Positions 33,084 to 43,257 of a stretch of DNA of 64,000 bases are shown piece by piece. The position numbers were made by a program, and so were the translations under genes. Source of the DNA: Kribbella pratensis (GTDB lineage Bacteria; Actinomycetota; Actinomycetes; Propionibacteriales; Kribbellaceae); assembly GCF_004366075.1 (NCBI RefSeq), contig NZ_SODU01000001.1:2501134-2565133 (forward strand), written 5' to 3'. The notes beneath the pieces were generated by a model. It worked only from the letters and a program-made list of their open reading frames with translations. It was not told the DNA's origin and did not search any database. Every line of letters starts with the position of its first letter. Position 1 is the first letter of the stretch.

Positions 33084-33138
33084 TTTCCGTTTGCCGGAGG
33101 CACTGGTTCACGGGTGCCTCGTCCCGAGAGGAACACTC

Positions 33139-34323
33139 ATGAACGCTGTCATCGACCGGTTACGCCGTACCACCGACCTCATCGTCGGCGAGGACGACCT
33201 GCGCGAACGCTTGGAGTCCGGGCGGCCGCTGCGGATCAAGTACGGCGTCGACTGCACCGCGCCCGACCTGCACCTCGGACACGCGGTCAACCTGTGGATG
33301 ATGCGCCAACTGCAGGACCTCGGGCACCGGGTCGTGTTCCTGCTCGGCGACCTCACCACCCGCGTCGGCGACCCGACCGGGCGCTCCGAGACCCGGCCGA
33401 TCCTCACGCCGGCGCAGATCGACGCGAACGCTGCATCTTTCCTCGAACAGGTGTCGCTGGTCCTGCGGACCGATCCCGACGTCTTCGAGGTACGCCGGAA
33501 TTCCGAGTGGTACGACGCGATGCCGGTGGCGGAGCTGTTGAGTCTGTTCGCCCAGGTCACGCAGGCGCAGCTGATGAGCCGGGACATGTTCCGCGAGCGG
33601 GTCGCGGCCGGGCGGGAGATCGCCGTACACGAGCTGGTGTACCCGGTGCTGCAGGGATACGACAGCTTCGCCATGCAGAGCGACCTGACGATCGTGGGTT
33701 CGGACCAGCTGTTCAACGAGCAGCTCGGGCGTCACTTCCAGCAACGGTTGGGCGCGCCGCCGCAGGTCGTGATCACGACAACGATCACGCCAGGGATCGA
33801 CGGGCGGGCCAAGCAGTCGAAGTCGCTCGACAACTACATCGGGCTGACGGACAGCCCGCGGGACAAGTTCGGAAAGGTGATGAGCATCCCGGACTCGCTC
33901 GTCGAGATGTACGCGCGGGTCTACACCGAGCTGCCCCTCGACACGGTCGCCGCGCTCGCGGATGCGACCGGCCCGGCGGCGCGTGACGCCAAGCTCCGGC
34001 TGGCGGCTGCGGTCGTGACCCGGTACCACGGCGCCGGCATCGCCAAGACCGAGCTGGACGCCTTTCGTCACACGTTTTCCGAGCGTTCCGAACCGGACGA
34101 GATGCCCGAGGTCGTCGTCACCGGTGAGGTCGCGACCGCCTTCGACCTGCTGCGCGCCGCCCGCCCGAACGACAGCAAGTCCGAGCTGCGTCGTCTGCTC
34201 CGGCAGGGCGCGGTGACGATCAACGGCGTACGCACGGACGATCCCACGGCCGCGATCGACCTCAGCGCGGGCGTCGTACTCAAGTCCGGCGCTCGCACTT
34301 GGCACCGGATCACGCGACAGTAA
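33139..34323 (+). CDS. tyrS: Tyrosyl-tRNA synthetase
   Basis: A 394-residue class I synthetase. The first signature is HLGH (residues 45-48 within DLHLGHAVNLW), the Tyr-recognition region includes YPVLQGYDSFAMQSDLTIVG and SDQLF, and the second signature is KQSKS near residue 230 (a KMSKS variant). A C-terminal S4 RNA-binding domain ends the protein (LRRLLRQGAVTINGVRTDD). The sequence belongs to the TyrZ-like branch rather than the usual KFGKS branch, so it may be a second synthetase of the cell. RBS GAGGAA and ATG 33139. Controlled by the upstream leader. Confidence 0.92.
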   Translation: MNAVIDRLRRTTDLIVGEDDLRERLESGRPLRIKYGVDCTAPDLHLGHAVNLWMMRQLQDLGHRVVFLLGDLTTRVGDPTGRSETRPILTPAQIDANAASFLEQVSLVLRTDPDVFEVRRNSEWYDAMPVAELLSLFAQVTQAQLMSRDMFRERVAAGREIAVHELVYPVLQGYDSFAMQSDLTIVGSDQLFNEQLGRHFQQRLGAPPQVVITTTITPGIDGRAKQSKSLDNYIGLTDSPRDKFGKVMSIPDSLVEMYARVYTELPLDTVAALADATGPAARDAKLRLAAAVVTRYHGAGIAKTELDAFRHTFSERSEPDEMPEVVVTGEVATAFDLLRAARPNDSKSELRRLLRQGAVTINGVRTDDPTAAIDLSAGVVLKSGARTWHRITRQ

Positions 34324-34327
34324 GCAG

Positions 34328-35500
34328 GTGGAACTCAAGACAGTAGAAGCCTTGATCAGCGTCGGTGACCGCTACACCGGACGAGCGCCCACGTTCGAGG
34401 TCGAGCCGGGGTGGTGGGCCGAGGTCGAGGCGATCACCCGGCATCTCGACGAGCTGCTCGGGGTTCGGACGGTGGTGCTGCGACTCGTCCAGGCCGACGA
34501 AGCCGTGATCGGCCGCGGCGGGCGGGTCGTGTACCACGTCCAGGCGCTCGAAGAGCCACGGTACGGCGTACTCGACGAGACCCCGCTGCCCGACTGGGAC
34601 GCGATCATCGCGCCCGACCCGTTGCGATCGACCTGGGCCCAGATCGACGGACCGAGCCGGCTGATCGAGTGGGCGCAGAGCATTGTCGGACCGCACGACG
34701 CCGTACAGGTGAAGACGTGGAACCTGTCGTGCCTGATCCGCCTCCCCGGCGCATGGGCCAAGGCCACCAGCCGATTCGGGAGCATCGACGCGGACATCAT
34801 CGAGCACGTCCAGCGGTACGACGCGACGCTTGCGCCCGCCGTACTCGGCAAGTCGACGGACAACCGGTGGTCGCTCCTGGCCCATGCCCCAGGCATCGAC
34901 TGCTGGGAGCCGGACCAGGCGACCGTCGACAACGTGGTGAGCCGTTGGGTCGCCGCTCAGGCCGCGCTCGCATCCGAGGCCGACACGCTCGCGGCCCCTC
35001 GCCTGCTACCGGAGGACCTGGTCGAGGAGATCACTCGGCTGCTGCCTCGCGTCGAGCTCTCCCCGGACGAGTCGGCCGACCTGGATCAGCTGGTCGCGAA
35101 GCTCCCCGGCATCGTCGACGAACTCGACGCGGCCGGCCTGCCGATCACGGTCGTGCACGGCGACTTCCATCCGGGCAACTGGCGGTCGGACGGCACCAAC
35201 CGGGTCATCGTCGACTGGGCCGACGCGTTCATCGGTCACCCGGCGCTGGACGTCCAACGCCTGCACGACTTCCTGCCCGCCGAGAAACATCCGCACGTCA
35301 CAGACGTCTGGTGCGCGGCGTGGAAGAAGCATGCACCGGGCAGCGACCCGTTGCGAGCGATCCGGCCGATGAAGGTCCTCGGGTTCCTCACCTACGCCCT
35401 CATGTACCAACGCTTCCTGGACAACATCGAACCCGACGAACGCGTGTACCACCAGGACGACCCCGCCATCTGCCTCCGCGCAGCTGTCCGCGCGCTGTGA
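34328..35500 (+). CDS. Aminoglycoside phosphotransferase (APH) family kinase
   Basis: A 390-residue kinase-fold protein. The catalytic loop is ITVVHGDFHPGNWRSDG (about residues 277-293) and the metal-binding Asp follows in VIVDWADAFIGHPALD. The N-terminal half does not resemble classic aminoglycoside kinases, so the substrate is unknown; APH-fold enzymes also phosphorylate sugars, choline and other metabolites. GTG at 34328 is four bases after the tyrS stop codon, so both are probably one transcript and share the leader control. An inverted repeat follows at 35513. Confidence 0.82.
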   Translation: MELKTVEALISVGDRYTGRAPTFEVEPGWWAEVEAITRHLDELLGVRTVVLRLVQADEAVIGRGGRVVYHVQALEEPRYGVLDETPLPDWDAIIAPDPLRSTWAQIDGPSRLIEWAQSIVGPHDAVQVKTWNLSCLIRLPGAWAKATSRFGSIDADIIEHVQRYDATLAPAVLGKSTDNRWSLLAHAPGIDCWEPDQATVDNVVSRWVAAQAALASEADTLAAPRLLPEDLVEEITRLLPRVELSPDESADLDQLVAKLPGIVDELDAAGLPITVVHGDFHPGNWRSDGTNRVIVDWADAFIGHPALDVQRLHDFLPAEKHPHVTDVWCAAWKKHAPGSDPLRAIRPMKVLGFLTYALMYQRFLDNIEPDERVYHQDDPAICLRAAVRAL

Positions 35501-35512
35501 TGCGGACCTGCC

Positions 35513-35593
35513 GCACTCACCAACCGCGCACGCGGGCGGGCGCTCACGCTGAGCGAGTCGGGCGCTCGGCTGATCGCGACACTTGGTGAGTGC
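35513..35593. repeat. Inverted repeat element after the APH-family gene
   Basis: GCACTCACCAA (35513-35523) and TTGGTGAGTGC (35583-35593) are perfect 11-bp complements 59 bp apart. The centre holds a GCTCA-CGC-TGAGC hairpin. It could be a terminator pair or a small decayed element. The centre reads openly in one frame, but I do not call a gene. Confidence 0.5.
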
Positions 35594-35646
35594 CGGACGT
35601 CCGGTGCAGCTGTTTACGTGGGGCGGAATGTGACAGGGTTGTGCGG

Positions 35647-36468
35647 GTGACGATTCTGATTACGGGTGCGTCGGGCAACGCGGGTGGCGCCGTGGTGCAA
35701 TCGCTGGCGGAGCAGGGGATCGCGGGGCGGGCGTTGATCCGCTCGGAGCGTGAGCTGCCGGACGGTATCGAGCCGGTGTACGGCGACCTGAACCGGCCGG
35801 AGACGTTCGTGGACGCGTTGGCCGGGGTGACCGGGATCTTCCTGTTGAGCGGCTACGACCACCTCGACGAATTGCTGAGGAACGCGGTGCAGGCCGGCGT
35901 GCGGAAAATCGTCGTACTGTCCAGCAGTTCACTCGACGGCGAGCTGACGAACGCTGTCGCCGCGTATCACCATGCCACCGAGGAAGCGGTCCGGGCGTCG
36001 GGACTGGAGTGGACGTTCCTGCGGCCGAACTCGTTCATGTCGAACACACTGCGCTGGCGCGACCAACTGTCGGCGGGCGACGAGGTGCGGGTGCAGTTCC
36101 CCGACGTACCGGTGTCGACGATCCATCCCCGCGACATCGGCGACGTCGCGGTCCGCGCGCTACAGGGCTCCCACGACGGCGAGGTCCTGCGCCTCACCGG
36201 CCCGGTCGCCCTCACCCCGGTCGAACAGGTCGCGATCCTCGCCGAGACCCTCGGCCGCCCGCTGACGGCGTACCCGATGAGCCGCGCCGAAACCCACGAG
36301 GCACTCCACGCCTCCATGCCGGAGCCCTACGCCCAAGCCATCGAATCCTTCTTCGCCGACCGCACCATCGACGAAACCACCGTCACCCCCACCGTCCCCG
36401 AGGTGACGGGCCACCCCGCCAGAACCCTCCAATCCTGGACCCAGCAGAATGCCAACCTCTTCACCTGA
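35647..36468 (+). CDS. NmrA/SDR-type NAD(P)-binding protein
   Basis: A 273-residue atypical short-chain dehydrogenase. The nucleotide motif is ITGASGNAGGAVVQSLAEQG (residues 4-23), then GDLNRPETFVDALAGVTGIF, VVLSSSS and the ATEEAVRASGLEWTFLRPNS segment typical of NmrA/YtfG-like proteins. The Tyr-Lys pair of classic SDRs is not obvious. Members act as quinone reductases or NAD(P) sensors. GTG 35647 fits the family start; the upstream frame has no similarity. Confidence 0.87.
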   Translation: MTILITGASGNAGGAVVQSLAEQGIAGRALIRSERELPDGIEPVYGDLNRPETFVDALAGVTGIFLLSGYDHLDELLRNAVQAGVRKIVVLSSSSLDGELTNAVAAYHHATEEAVRASGLEWTFLRPNSFMSNTLRWRDQLSAGDEVRVQFPDVPVSTIHPRDIGDVAVRALQGSHDGEVLRLTGPVALTPVEQVAILAETLGRPLTAYPMSRAETHEALHASMPEPYAQAIESFFADRTIDETTVTPTVPEVTGHPARTLQSWTQQNANLFT

Positions 36469-36562
36469 AGGACCCGCTGCCTGTTCGAACTGCGCGCCGT
36501 GAGATAACCGCCGCTCTTCTGACGGTTGCGTTTGGCGCCGAAAGCTGCAGGTCGTGAGTCGG

Positions 36563-37087
36563 TCACTTGTTGAGGGCGTTCAGGTACTGCGGGGTTGTGC
36601 AGACTGTGCCCAGGCGGGGGAAGGTGTAGGAGATGGCGAAGTTGTGGGCGTGGTCGTCCAGGCCGGTCATGGCGTCGGTGAGGAAGAAGGTTTCGTAGCC
36701 GAGGTCCGAGGCGGCGCGGCCGGTGGACTCGACGCCGAAGTTCGTGGCGATGCCGGCGAGTACGACGTTCGCGATGCCGCGGGACTGCAGTTCGGTGTCA
36801 AGGGGCGTGCGCCCGAAGGCGCCCATGGTCTGCTTGACGATCACCAGGTCACCGGGCTGCGGCGCAGCCTCGGGGGCGAACCCGCTGCCCTCCGGCTGCA
36901 CCTCCACCCCGGGCCGATCGACCCGGACGTTCACCACCAGACCGCCGGCGGACCGCGTCGCCGCGGCCAGAGCCGCGGATCGCTCGAGCACGACGGATCC
37001 GCTCAACGGCGCCGTCTCCAGTGCGATGATCCGCGGCATCAGGTCGATCAGGACAAGCGCGGTACGACGGGACTCCAAAAGGTTCAC
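36563..37087 (-). CDS. Isochorismatase-like protein lacking the catalytic Cys
   Basis: A 174-residue member of the cysteine hydrolase (isochorismatase) superfamily: [11 protein letters not shown] with Asp15, [10 protein letters not shown] with Lys85 and [14 protein letters not shown] near residue 118. In active hydrolases the last motif is usually NxCVxxT; here Gly118 stands at the Cys position. Either another nucleophile is used or the protein is a different kind of hydrolase or a binding protein. GTG at 37087 overlaps the stop codon of the GH172 gene (GTGA), so both are probably co-expressed. Confidence 0.82.
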   Translation of the reverse strand: MNLLESRRTALVLIDLMPRIIALETAPLSGSVVLERSAALAAATRSAGGLVVNVRVDRPGVEVQPEGSGFAPEAAPQPGDLVIVKQTMGAFGRTPLDTELQSRGIANVVLAGIATNFGVESTGRAASDLGYETFFLTDAMTGLDDHAHNFAISYTFPRLGTVCTTPQYLNALNK

Positions 37088-40000
37088 GGGGTGAGCCTAA
37101 GATCCAGCAGATCCACTCCGACCAGGTAGCCGGTTGCTGCCCCGTTCTTGCCGGTAACTGTCACCACGAACTGATGTTCGCCCGCCGCCAACTGGACGGT
37201 GCCCAGCGCAACTGTCTGTGTCCCGACCCCGGACGCCTGGTAGCCGTCGAAGCTGACCGCCGCGTTCCCATCGATCTGTACGTCGACGATCCCGTAGTCA
37301 GCCGCCTTCGTCAGGACGGTGGACAGCTGGTACGACCCGGTCGTCGGCACGCTGAACCCGAACACGGTCTTGTCACCGGTCTTGGTCCCGTGGATCCACG
37401 CCTGCGCACCGCCCGACCAACTGACCCCGCAACAGTTCCCCTGCGGATCCACCGCGACTGTCGACGACACCGGCGGCAGCATCGACTCCCCCTCAATCCG
37501 CAAGGTGCTACCGCTCGTGCCCTGCACAGCGCTCGACTTCGGACCCACATGACCGGCGAGGTCGACCGCCGCAATCCGGTACGTCCACGTCTCGTGCAGC
37601 CCGAGACCACGATGCAGGAACCCGGGCAGCGGCGCCGTACCGATCAACTTCTCCGTGCCGCCCGCCTTCGCGCCGTACACGTTGTAGCCCTCCACCCCGC
37701 TGTCGTCGCTGACGTCGTTCCAGGTCACGTTGATCGCATTGTCGGAGCGACCCGTGGCAGTCACACCGCCGACCGCGCCGGGCGCCCTGTTGTCGCTGTA
37801 CGGCGCCGTCAACGACTGGACGACGTACGACGACGCGGTCCACGCCGGCCCGCTCGGGCGGAGCTCGATGTCGAGGCGGCCCTTGCCGGACGTGATTGCC
37901 GCAGGCAACTGGTAGTTGTCGTCGAGCCAGCGCTGATGGGTGTTGCCGAGCGGCTGCAACCACGTACCGGCATCCTTGCCGTTGACAATCACCTGCGCCG
38001 ACTGCCCGGCGGCGTTCTGGTCGCTCGTCCGGCGGAGCGAGACACCGCGGTTCGCCGGGTCGGTCTTCACACTGAAGCGGATCGCCTGCGTGCTGGAGCG
38101 CACCTGGTCGGTGAGGGTGATGTCGTCGTGATCACCCTCGTACACCGAGCTGAGCTCCGCCTGGGTCCCGTTGTCGACATACCCGTGCTGCTGACGGCTC
38201 TCCGCCGAGCCCGTGTCGATGCGGTCGGTCTCCCGCGCGCCGAACTTTGACGCGGTGTACAGGAAGGCTGTCGAGCCGTAGATCGCCGGGTGGTCGTCCT
38301 GCTGGCCGTGCTCGATGCCGAAGTCGAGCTGGTTCTCGAACGCGACCGAGTCGGTGATGTGCAGTCGCCACGCGCCGTCGCACTCGTTGGTGCAGAAACC
38401 GGCCCGCACCTCGTGCGCGGAGTTGCCGTGGAACGGTGTCGAGTACGTGCCGGCGTTGAAGTACCAGCCGGACTCGTAGTAGTCCTCGGTCCCGGTGCCG
38501 TGAATGGCCGGCGTCCGCTCGCCGTCGACGTACACCCGCTCGTCGCCCTCCAGGTAGCCGCGAGTGTTGCCGTCGGCAAGCAGTCCCTCCATGGTGTGTG
38601 AGACGCCCACGAACTTGCCGCGGCCGGCTACGTCGGCGAACGTCCAATCGCTGCCCTGCGTGGTCTCGCCGCGTGTCGAGAGCGCGGTGAAGTAACCGAT
38701 CTTCCCGGCCGCCAGGTCGGCCGCCTTGCGAGCGTCGCGAGCCGACGTCACGTCGGCCTGCCCCTTCAGCGGGTACGTCGTCCTGTTGACCAGCGTGACC
38801 GTGGCGCGCGTGGCGTACGGCATCGGCCACCAGGAGGAGTACCAGCCGTCGGGGTCCATGGCGAAGAAGAGTGAGTGGACCGGGTTCTCGCCGAGACCGG
38901 AGCCGAAGAACTCGCCGAGCGGGGCATCGACGCGCTTCTCGCCGTCGATCGTCACCTGCACCCGCACGCCAGCCAAGAGCGTGTCGGACGGCTTGACGCG
39001 GGCGGCGTCCTCGTCCGTGGCGGCGTACGTCATCGCGTGCTCACCGCTCCAGTTCTGCTTGGTGATCGCGTACCCGTGGGTCTGCTCGTCGGCAACGTGG
39101 TTCGGGCCGACGTCGAGCGTGTCGGTACGCTTCACCTGACCCCCGACCGTCGAGTCCGCCCAGTACGCGAACTCGTTGAAGTCCAGGTCGGACGAGACGA
39201 ACTCGTTGGTGATCGTGATCTGCGACTTGCCCGCGGTCAGCGCGGCCGGGAGGTCGACGGACTGGTCGTGCCACTGCGCGCCCTGCGCCTTGAGCGGCAC
39301 CCACTCGCCCGCAGGTGCGCCGTCGACGAGGATCTTCGCGCGCTGGTTGCCGATCCGCAGATCCATCCGGCGGGTCAGCTTCACGCCCGTGTTGGCCGGG
39401 TCGATCTTCACCGCGAACGTACTGCCGCCGAGGAACGCGCGGCCGTCGTCCGCGATGCTCTTCAGGTCGAGGCCGACGAGGTCGGGCAGCCTCAGCCGCA
39501 GCGCGCTCAGCTCACCGGCGCCACGCACGTCGGCGAGCGTCACCTGCTTGCCGGGGGCAAGGTTCAACGGAGTGCTCGTGGTCCGTGCGTCAGGCCGCGC
39601 GGGCTTCGGATCCTTCGTCCCGGCCGCAGTGAGCAGGGCGAGCACGTCCTCGGCCTTGTCACCCGGATCGAAGGTCTGTACGCCGTTCGCGTCCGGGAAC
39701 TGGCGGTAGTCGACGTGGTAGAAGTACGGGTTCGTCTGCGTGGTGATCCGCATCGACGAGCGGTACGGCATCGGGACGCGGATGTAGACACCACCGCTGG
39801 TCTGTACGCCGTTCGCGACCAGCGGGTAGCTGAAGGGCGCGCCGAGCTTGCCGTCGACGATGTCCTGCAACGAACCGTGCAGGACCTGCTTGCCGTCGAG
39901 TTCGACCGTGATCGTGCCGGTCCTGGTGACGTTGCCCTCGTCGCGCGTGAACCAGATCGAGGCGACCTCACCAGGGCCGCTGTCCTCGGCGATCACGCAG

Positions 40001-40245
40001 CCCGCGTCCGTCGTACGCAGGCACGAGTAGGTGCCTTCGAAACCGTCGTTGTTCGTGCCGTCGCGACCGAAGCTGGAGAACTGCTTGGTGCGGACTGCGG
40101 TCTGCAGCTCGGGGAGGCGGTCGAGGTTCCGGTACACCTCCCAGCCGACCGGTCCGTTGCTCCCGGACGGGCCCGCCGAAGCTGCCACCCAACCGGTCAG
40201 CATCAGCACCGAAGACATCAACACAACGACAGCACGACGGAGCAT
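37084..40245 (-). CDS. Secreted GH172 (DUF2961) glycoside hydrolase with FN3 and carbohydrate-binding modules
   Basis: A 1053-residue exported protein. Signal peptide at residues 1-26 ([20 protein letters not shown]). The DUF2961/GH172 body shows [30 protein letters not shown] and [17 protein letters not shown]. Beta-rich repeats, an FN3 domain ([19 protein letters not shown]) near residue 850 and a C-terminal galactose-binding-like module (from about 930) follow. GH172 enzymes act on furanosides (difructose anhydrides, D-arabinan) per published work. ATG 40245 follows AAGGAAA; an earlier start at 40293 would include the operator. A LacI-type palindrome sits 22 bp upstream. Confidence 0.88.
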   Translation of the reverse strand: MLRRAVVVLMSSVLMLTGWVAASAGPSGSNGPVGWEVYRNLDRLPELQTAVRTKQFSSFGRDGTNNDGFEGTYSCLRTTDAGCVIAEDSGPGEVASIWFTRDEGNVTRTGTITVELDGKQVLHGSLQDIVDGKLGAPFSYPLVANGVQTSGGVYIRVPMPYRSSMRITTQTNPYFYHVDYRQFPDANGVQTFDPGDKAEDVLALLTAAGTKDPKPARPDARTTSTPLNLAPGKQVTLADVRGAGELSALRLRLPDLVGLDLKSIADDGRAFLGGSTFAVKIDPANTGVKLTRRMDLRIGNQRAKILVDGAPAGEWVPLKAQGAQWHDQSVDLPAALTAGKSQITITNEFVSSDLDFNEFAYWADSTVGGQVKRTDTLDVGPNHVADEQTHGYAITKQNWSGEHAMTYAATDEDAARVKPSDTLLAGVRVQVTIDGEKRVDAPLGEFFGSGLGENPVHSLFFAMDPDGWYSSWWPMPYATRATVTLVNRTTYPLKGQADVTSARDARKAADLAAGKIGYFTALSTRGETTQGSDWTFADVAGRGKFVGVSHTMEGLLADGNTRGYLEGDERVYVDGERTPAIHGTGTEDYYESGWYFNAGTYSTPFHGNSAHEVRAGFCTNECDGAWRLHITDSVAFENQLDFGIEHGQQDDHPAIYGSTAFLYTASKFGARETDRIDTGSAESRQQHGYVDNGTQAELSSVYEGDHDDITLTDQVRSSTQAIRFSVKTDPANRGVSLRRTSDQNAAGQSAQVIVNGKDAGTWLQPLGNTHQRWLDDNYQLPAAITSGKGRLDIELRPSGPAWTASSYVVQSLTAPYSDNRAPGAVGGVTATGRSDNAINVTWNDVSDDSGVEGYNVYGAKAGGTEKLIGTAPLPGFLHRGLGLHETWTYRIAAVDLAGHVGPKSSAVQGTSGSTLRIEGESMLPPVSSTVAVDPQGNCCGVSWSGGAQAWIHGTKTGDKTVFGFSVPTTGSYQLSTVLTKAADYGIVDVQIDGNAAVSFDGYQASGVGTQTVALGTVQLAAGEHQFVVTVTGKNGAATGYLVGVDLLDLRLTP

Positions 40246-40266
40246 GGGCGGTTTCCTTCGTGATGG

Positions 40267-40278
40267 GAAATCGATTTC
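40267..40278. promoter_or_regulatory. LacI-family operator-like palindrome upstream of the GH172 gene
   Basis: GAAATCGATTTC is a perfect 12-bp palindrome with the central CG typical of LacI-family operators. It starts 22 bp upstream of the ATG at 40245. No LacI regulator is in the window. Sugar-induced expression of the GH172 gene is a reasonable inference. Confidence 0.6.
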
Positions 40279-40412
40279 TGAGATGTCTACCATCGTTGTC
40301 CCCGCTTTGAGAAGGGCTCGCCGGTGTCCAGTTGCCGAGCCCACTGCGGAGCGCCCTTGCCGGACAGGCGAGACTGGACCCCGCACACAACTTGAGACTG
40401 CGGGAGATTTCG

Positions 40413-41852
40413 ATGAGTTCTGCCAAAGCCCAGATCGGCGTCACCGGCCTCGCGGTGATGGGTCGCAACCTGGCCCGGAACCTCGCGCGCAACGGGTTCC
40501 GCGTCGCCCTCCACAACCGGTCCCAGGCCCGTACCGACGCGCTGGTCGCGGAGTTCGGCTCCGAGGGCGAGTTCGTCCCCTCCACGGACCTGGCGGGCTT
40601 CGTCGAGTCGCTGGAGCAGCCGCGCAAGGTGATCATCATGGTCAAGGCGGGCGCACCGACCGACGCGGTCATCGACGAACTGGTGCCGCTGCTGGACGAG
40701 GGCGACATCGTCGTCGACGCCGGGAACGCGCACTTCGCCGACACCCGGCGCCGCGAGGCCGCACTGAAGGAGAAGGGCCTGCACTTCGTCGGCAGCGGTG
40801 TGTCCGGCGGCGAGGAGGGCGCGCTGAACGGCCCGAGCATCATGCCGGGCGGCTCACCGGAGTCGTACGCGGCGCTGGAGCCGATGCTGACCAAGATCTC
40901 CGCGCACGTGAACGGCGAGCCGTGCTGCGTGCACGTCGGCCCGGACGGCGCCGGCCACTTCGTGAAGATGCTGCACAACGGCATCGAGTACGCCGACATG
41001 CAGTTGATCGCGGAGGCGTACGACCTGCTCCGCCACGTCCTCGGCCTGTCCCCCGCGGAGCTCGCGGACGTGTTCCGGGACTGGAACACCGGCGACCTCG
41101 AGTCGTTCCTGATCGAGATCACCGCCGAGGTTCTCAGCCAGACCGATCCCACCACCGGCGGCTCGTTCGTGGACATCGTCCTGGACCAGGCGGAGCAGAA
41201 GGGCACCGGCCGGTGGACCGTGCAGTCCGCGCTCGACCTGGGCATCCCGGTCAGCGGCATGGCCGAGGCCGTGTTCGCGCGGTCGCTGTCGGGTGACGTC
41301 GTACGGCGGGAGGCCGCTGCCGGCGTACTGCCCGGGCCTGGGGACGCGAAGGCCGACGTCGACCGGGACGCGTTCATCGACGACGTACGGCACGCGCTGT
41401 ACTCGTCGAAGCTGGTCGCGTACGCGCAGGGCTTCGACGCGATCCGGGCGGCCAGCGACGAGTACGGGTGGAACGTCGACCTCGGTGCGATGGCGACGAT
41501 CTGGCGCGGCGGCTGCATCATCCGGGCGCGCTTCCTGGACCGCATCAAGGAGGCGTACGACCGCAACCCGGAGCTGCCGTCGCTGCTGGTCGACGACTAC
41601 TTCCGGGATGCGGTCGGGAACGGGCAGGACGCGTGGCGCCGGGTCGTCGCGACCGCGGCGACCGTCGGCGTACCGGCTCCTGGGTTCTCGGCGGCGCTGT
41701 CGTACTACGACGGCCTGCGGGCCGAGCGGCTGCCTGCTGCCCTGATCCAGGGCCTGCGCGACCTGTTCGGGGCGCACACCTACAAGCGCGTCGACCGTGA
41801 GGGCAGCTTCCACCTCGAGTGGTCCGGTGACCGCTCCGAGGCGACCGCGTAG
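40413..41852 (+). CDS. gnd: 6-phosphogluconate dehydrogenase (decarboxylating)
   Basis: A 479-residue enzyme that makes ribulose 5-phosphate, CO2 and NADPH in the oxidative pentose phosphate pathway. NADP motif [17 protein letters not shown] (residues 11-27), substrate motifs [17 protein letters not shown] and [18 protein letters not shown] with the catalytic Lys and Glu, and the C-terminal domain with [13 protein letters not shown]-like sequence. This is the long gnd form, not the short YqeC form. GGGAG precedes ATG 40413. The 3' end overlaps the convergent MFS gene by 73 bp, the longest such overlap in the window. Confidence 0.95.
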   Translation: MSSAKAQIGVTGLAVMGRNLARNLARNGFRVALHNRSQARTDALVAEFGSEGEFVPSTDLAGFVESLEQPRKVIIMVKAGAPTDAVIDELVPLLDEGDIVVDAGNAHFADTRRREAALKEKGLHFVGSGVSGGEEGALNGPSIMPGGSPESYAALEPMLTKISAHVNGEPCCVHVGPDGAGHFVKMLHNGIEYADMQLIAEAYDLLRHVLGLSPAELADVFRDWNTGDLESFLIEITAEVLSQTDPTTGGSFVDIVLDQAEQKGTGRWTVQSALDLGIPVSGMAEAVFARSLSGDVVRREAAAGVLPGPGDAKADVDRDAFIDDVRHALYSSKLVAYAQGFDAIRAASDEYGWNVDLGAMATIWRGGCIIRARFLDRIKEAYDRNPELPSLLVDDYFRDAVGNGQDAWRRVVATAATVGVPAPGFSAALSYYDGLRAERLPAALIQGLRDLFGAHTYKRVDREGSFHLEWSGDRSEATA

Positions 41853-43216
41853 ACGACAACCGCAGCAACACACAGGAAGCCTGCCGCTCCGACGCCGGCC
41901 ACGTTGAACCCGTGTACGGCGTTGGAGTGTGCGGCTACTGTTCCTGCGACTGTGCTGAGTAGCGCCGTACCCAGCGATGCACCGACCTGCTGGGACGTCA
42001 TGACCATGGCGCCGGCCACTGCACTGTCAGCACCGGCTCCGAGGGTCGCAGTGCTGTTGGCGGTGATCAGGACCCAGCCGGTGCCCAGACCGACCAGCAG
42101 AAACACCGGCATGACCTGCAGCCAGTAGCTGGAGTCCGGGCGCAGGAGACCGAGCAGCGCGAGACCTGCCGCGATGGTGAGCAGTCCAGGACAGATGAGC
42201 GCGCGCACGCTCGCCCTGGCCAGCAGGCGGCTCACCGCACGTACGCCGACCATCAGTCCGACTGTCAGCGGGAGAAAACCCAGACCGGCCCGGATCGGCG
42301 AGTAGTGGCGGACGGTCTGCAGGTAGAACGTCAGGAAGAACAGCGCGGCGAAGATGCCGATCGCCAGGCTGAAGACGGCCAGGTACGAGGCACCTCGTTT
42401 GCGGTCTCGCACCACTCGTAGCGGCAGCAGTGGGGACGCCACTCGTGCCTGCACTGCCAGAAACGCCGCTAGCAGGGCCACGCCCGCGGCCAAGGACGCG
42501 TACGTCGCGGGCGCGCTCCAGCCATCCGACTCCGCTCGGCCGAATCCGAACACCACTGCCATCAGCCCCGTCGTGGCCAGCAGCGCACCCAGTACGTCGA
42601 CTCGCACGCCTGCAGCGCGTTGCACCGGAGGTACGGCGTACAGGACCCCTGCCGCGGCCAGTGCGGCAATGGGAAGGTTGACGAACATGGACCAGCGCCA
42701 GTCCAAGTACTGGGTCAGCACGCCGCCGGCCAGGATGCCCAGTCCGGACGCACTGCCCATGACGGCGCCGTAGATCCCGAACGCCTTTCCACGCTCCGCC
42801 GGTGCCGGGAACGAGGCCGCGAGCGTTGCCAGCACGGCTGGAGTCAGCAACGCGCCGAACACGCCCTGCAGTGCACGTCCGGTAAGCAACATCGCCCCAC
42901 CGGTCGCTGCCCCACCGAGCGCGGAGGCCAGGGCGAATCCGGTCAGCCCGATCAGGAGCGCTCGCCGACGCCCGATCAGGTCGCTCATCCGGCCGCCGAG
43001 CAGCAGGAGCCCGCCGTACCCGAGCGCGAAGAGGGTGATCACCCACTGCCGTGACGGGTCCGACAGCCCCAGGTCCTGCTGCATCGACGGCAGCGCGATG
43101 TTCACGATCGTCAGATCGATCCCCACCATCAACTGCGCCGTCGCCACCGCGCCAAGCGCCCACCACCGCCGCGTCACGGCCGACGGGGGTGCGGTTCGTG
43201 TATCGAGTTCGCTCAT
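41780..43216 (-). CDS. MFS drug efflux transporter (DHA2/EmrB-QacA type)
   Basis: A 478-residue proton antiporter with about 14 transmembrane helices. Motif A is GGRMSDLIGRRRALLIG (about residues 70-86), and the antiporter region GSASGLGILAGGVLTQYLDW, then WSMFVNLPIAALAAAGVL, is typical of DHA2 multidrug exporters. ATG 43216 has AAGGA seven bases upstream. It is divergent from the TetR gene at 43287, the usual repressor-pump arrangement, with a 14-bp palindrome between them. Substrate unknown. Confidence 0.93.
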   Translation of the reverse strand: MSELDTRTAPPSAVTRRWWALGAVATAQLMVGIDLTIVNIALPSMQQDLGLSDPSRQWVITLFALGYGGLLLLGGRMSDLIGRRRALLIGLTGFALASALGGAATGGAMLLTGRALQGVFGALLTPAVLATLAASFPAPAERGKAFGIYGAVMGSASGLGILAGGVLTQYLDWRWSMFVNLPIAALAAAGVLYAVPPVQRAAGVRVDVLGALLATTGLMAVVFGFGRAESDGWSAPATYASLAAGVALLAAFLAVQARVASPLLPLRVVRDRKRGASYLAVFSLAIGIFAALFFLTFYLQTVRHYSPIRAGLGFLPLTVGLMVGVRAVSRLLARASVRALICPGLLTIAAGLALLGLLRPDSSYWLQVMPVFLLVGLGTGWVLITANSTATLGAGADSAVAGAMVMTSQQVGASLGTALLSTVAGTVAAHSNAVHGFNVAGVGAAGFLCVAAVVVYAVASERSPDHSRWKLPSRSTRL

Positions 43217-43257
43217 GGTCATCCTTAAGTGAACAGCTGTAGTGCTACGACTGTAAG

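Noticed and set aside
32940-33138. T-box riboswitch upstream of tyrS
   Set aside because: I do not find the conserved T-box core (AGGGTGGNACCGCG-like) or a proper antiterminator. A peptide-based or new mechanism remains open.
37174-40263. Long plus-strand frames across the GH172 gene
   Set aside because: They are antisense shadows; the minus strand has a signal peptide, FN3 and GH172 motifs.
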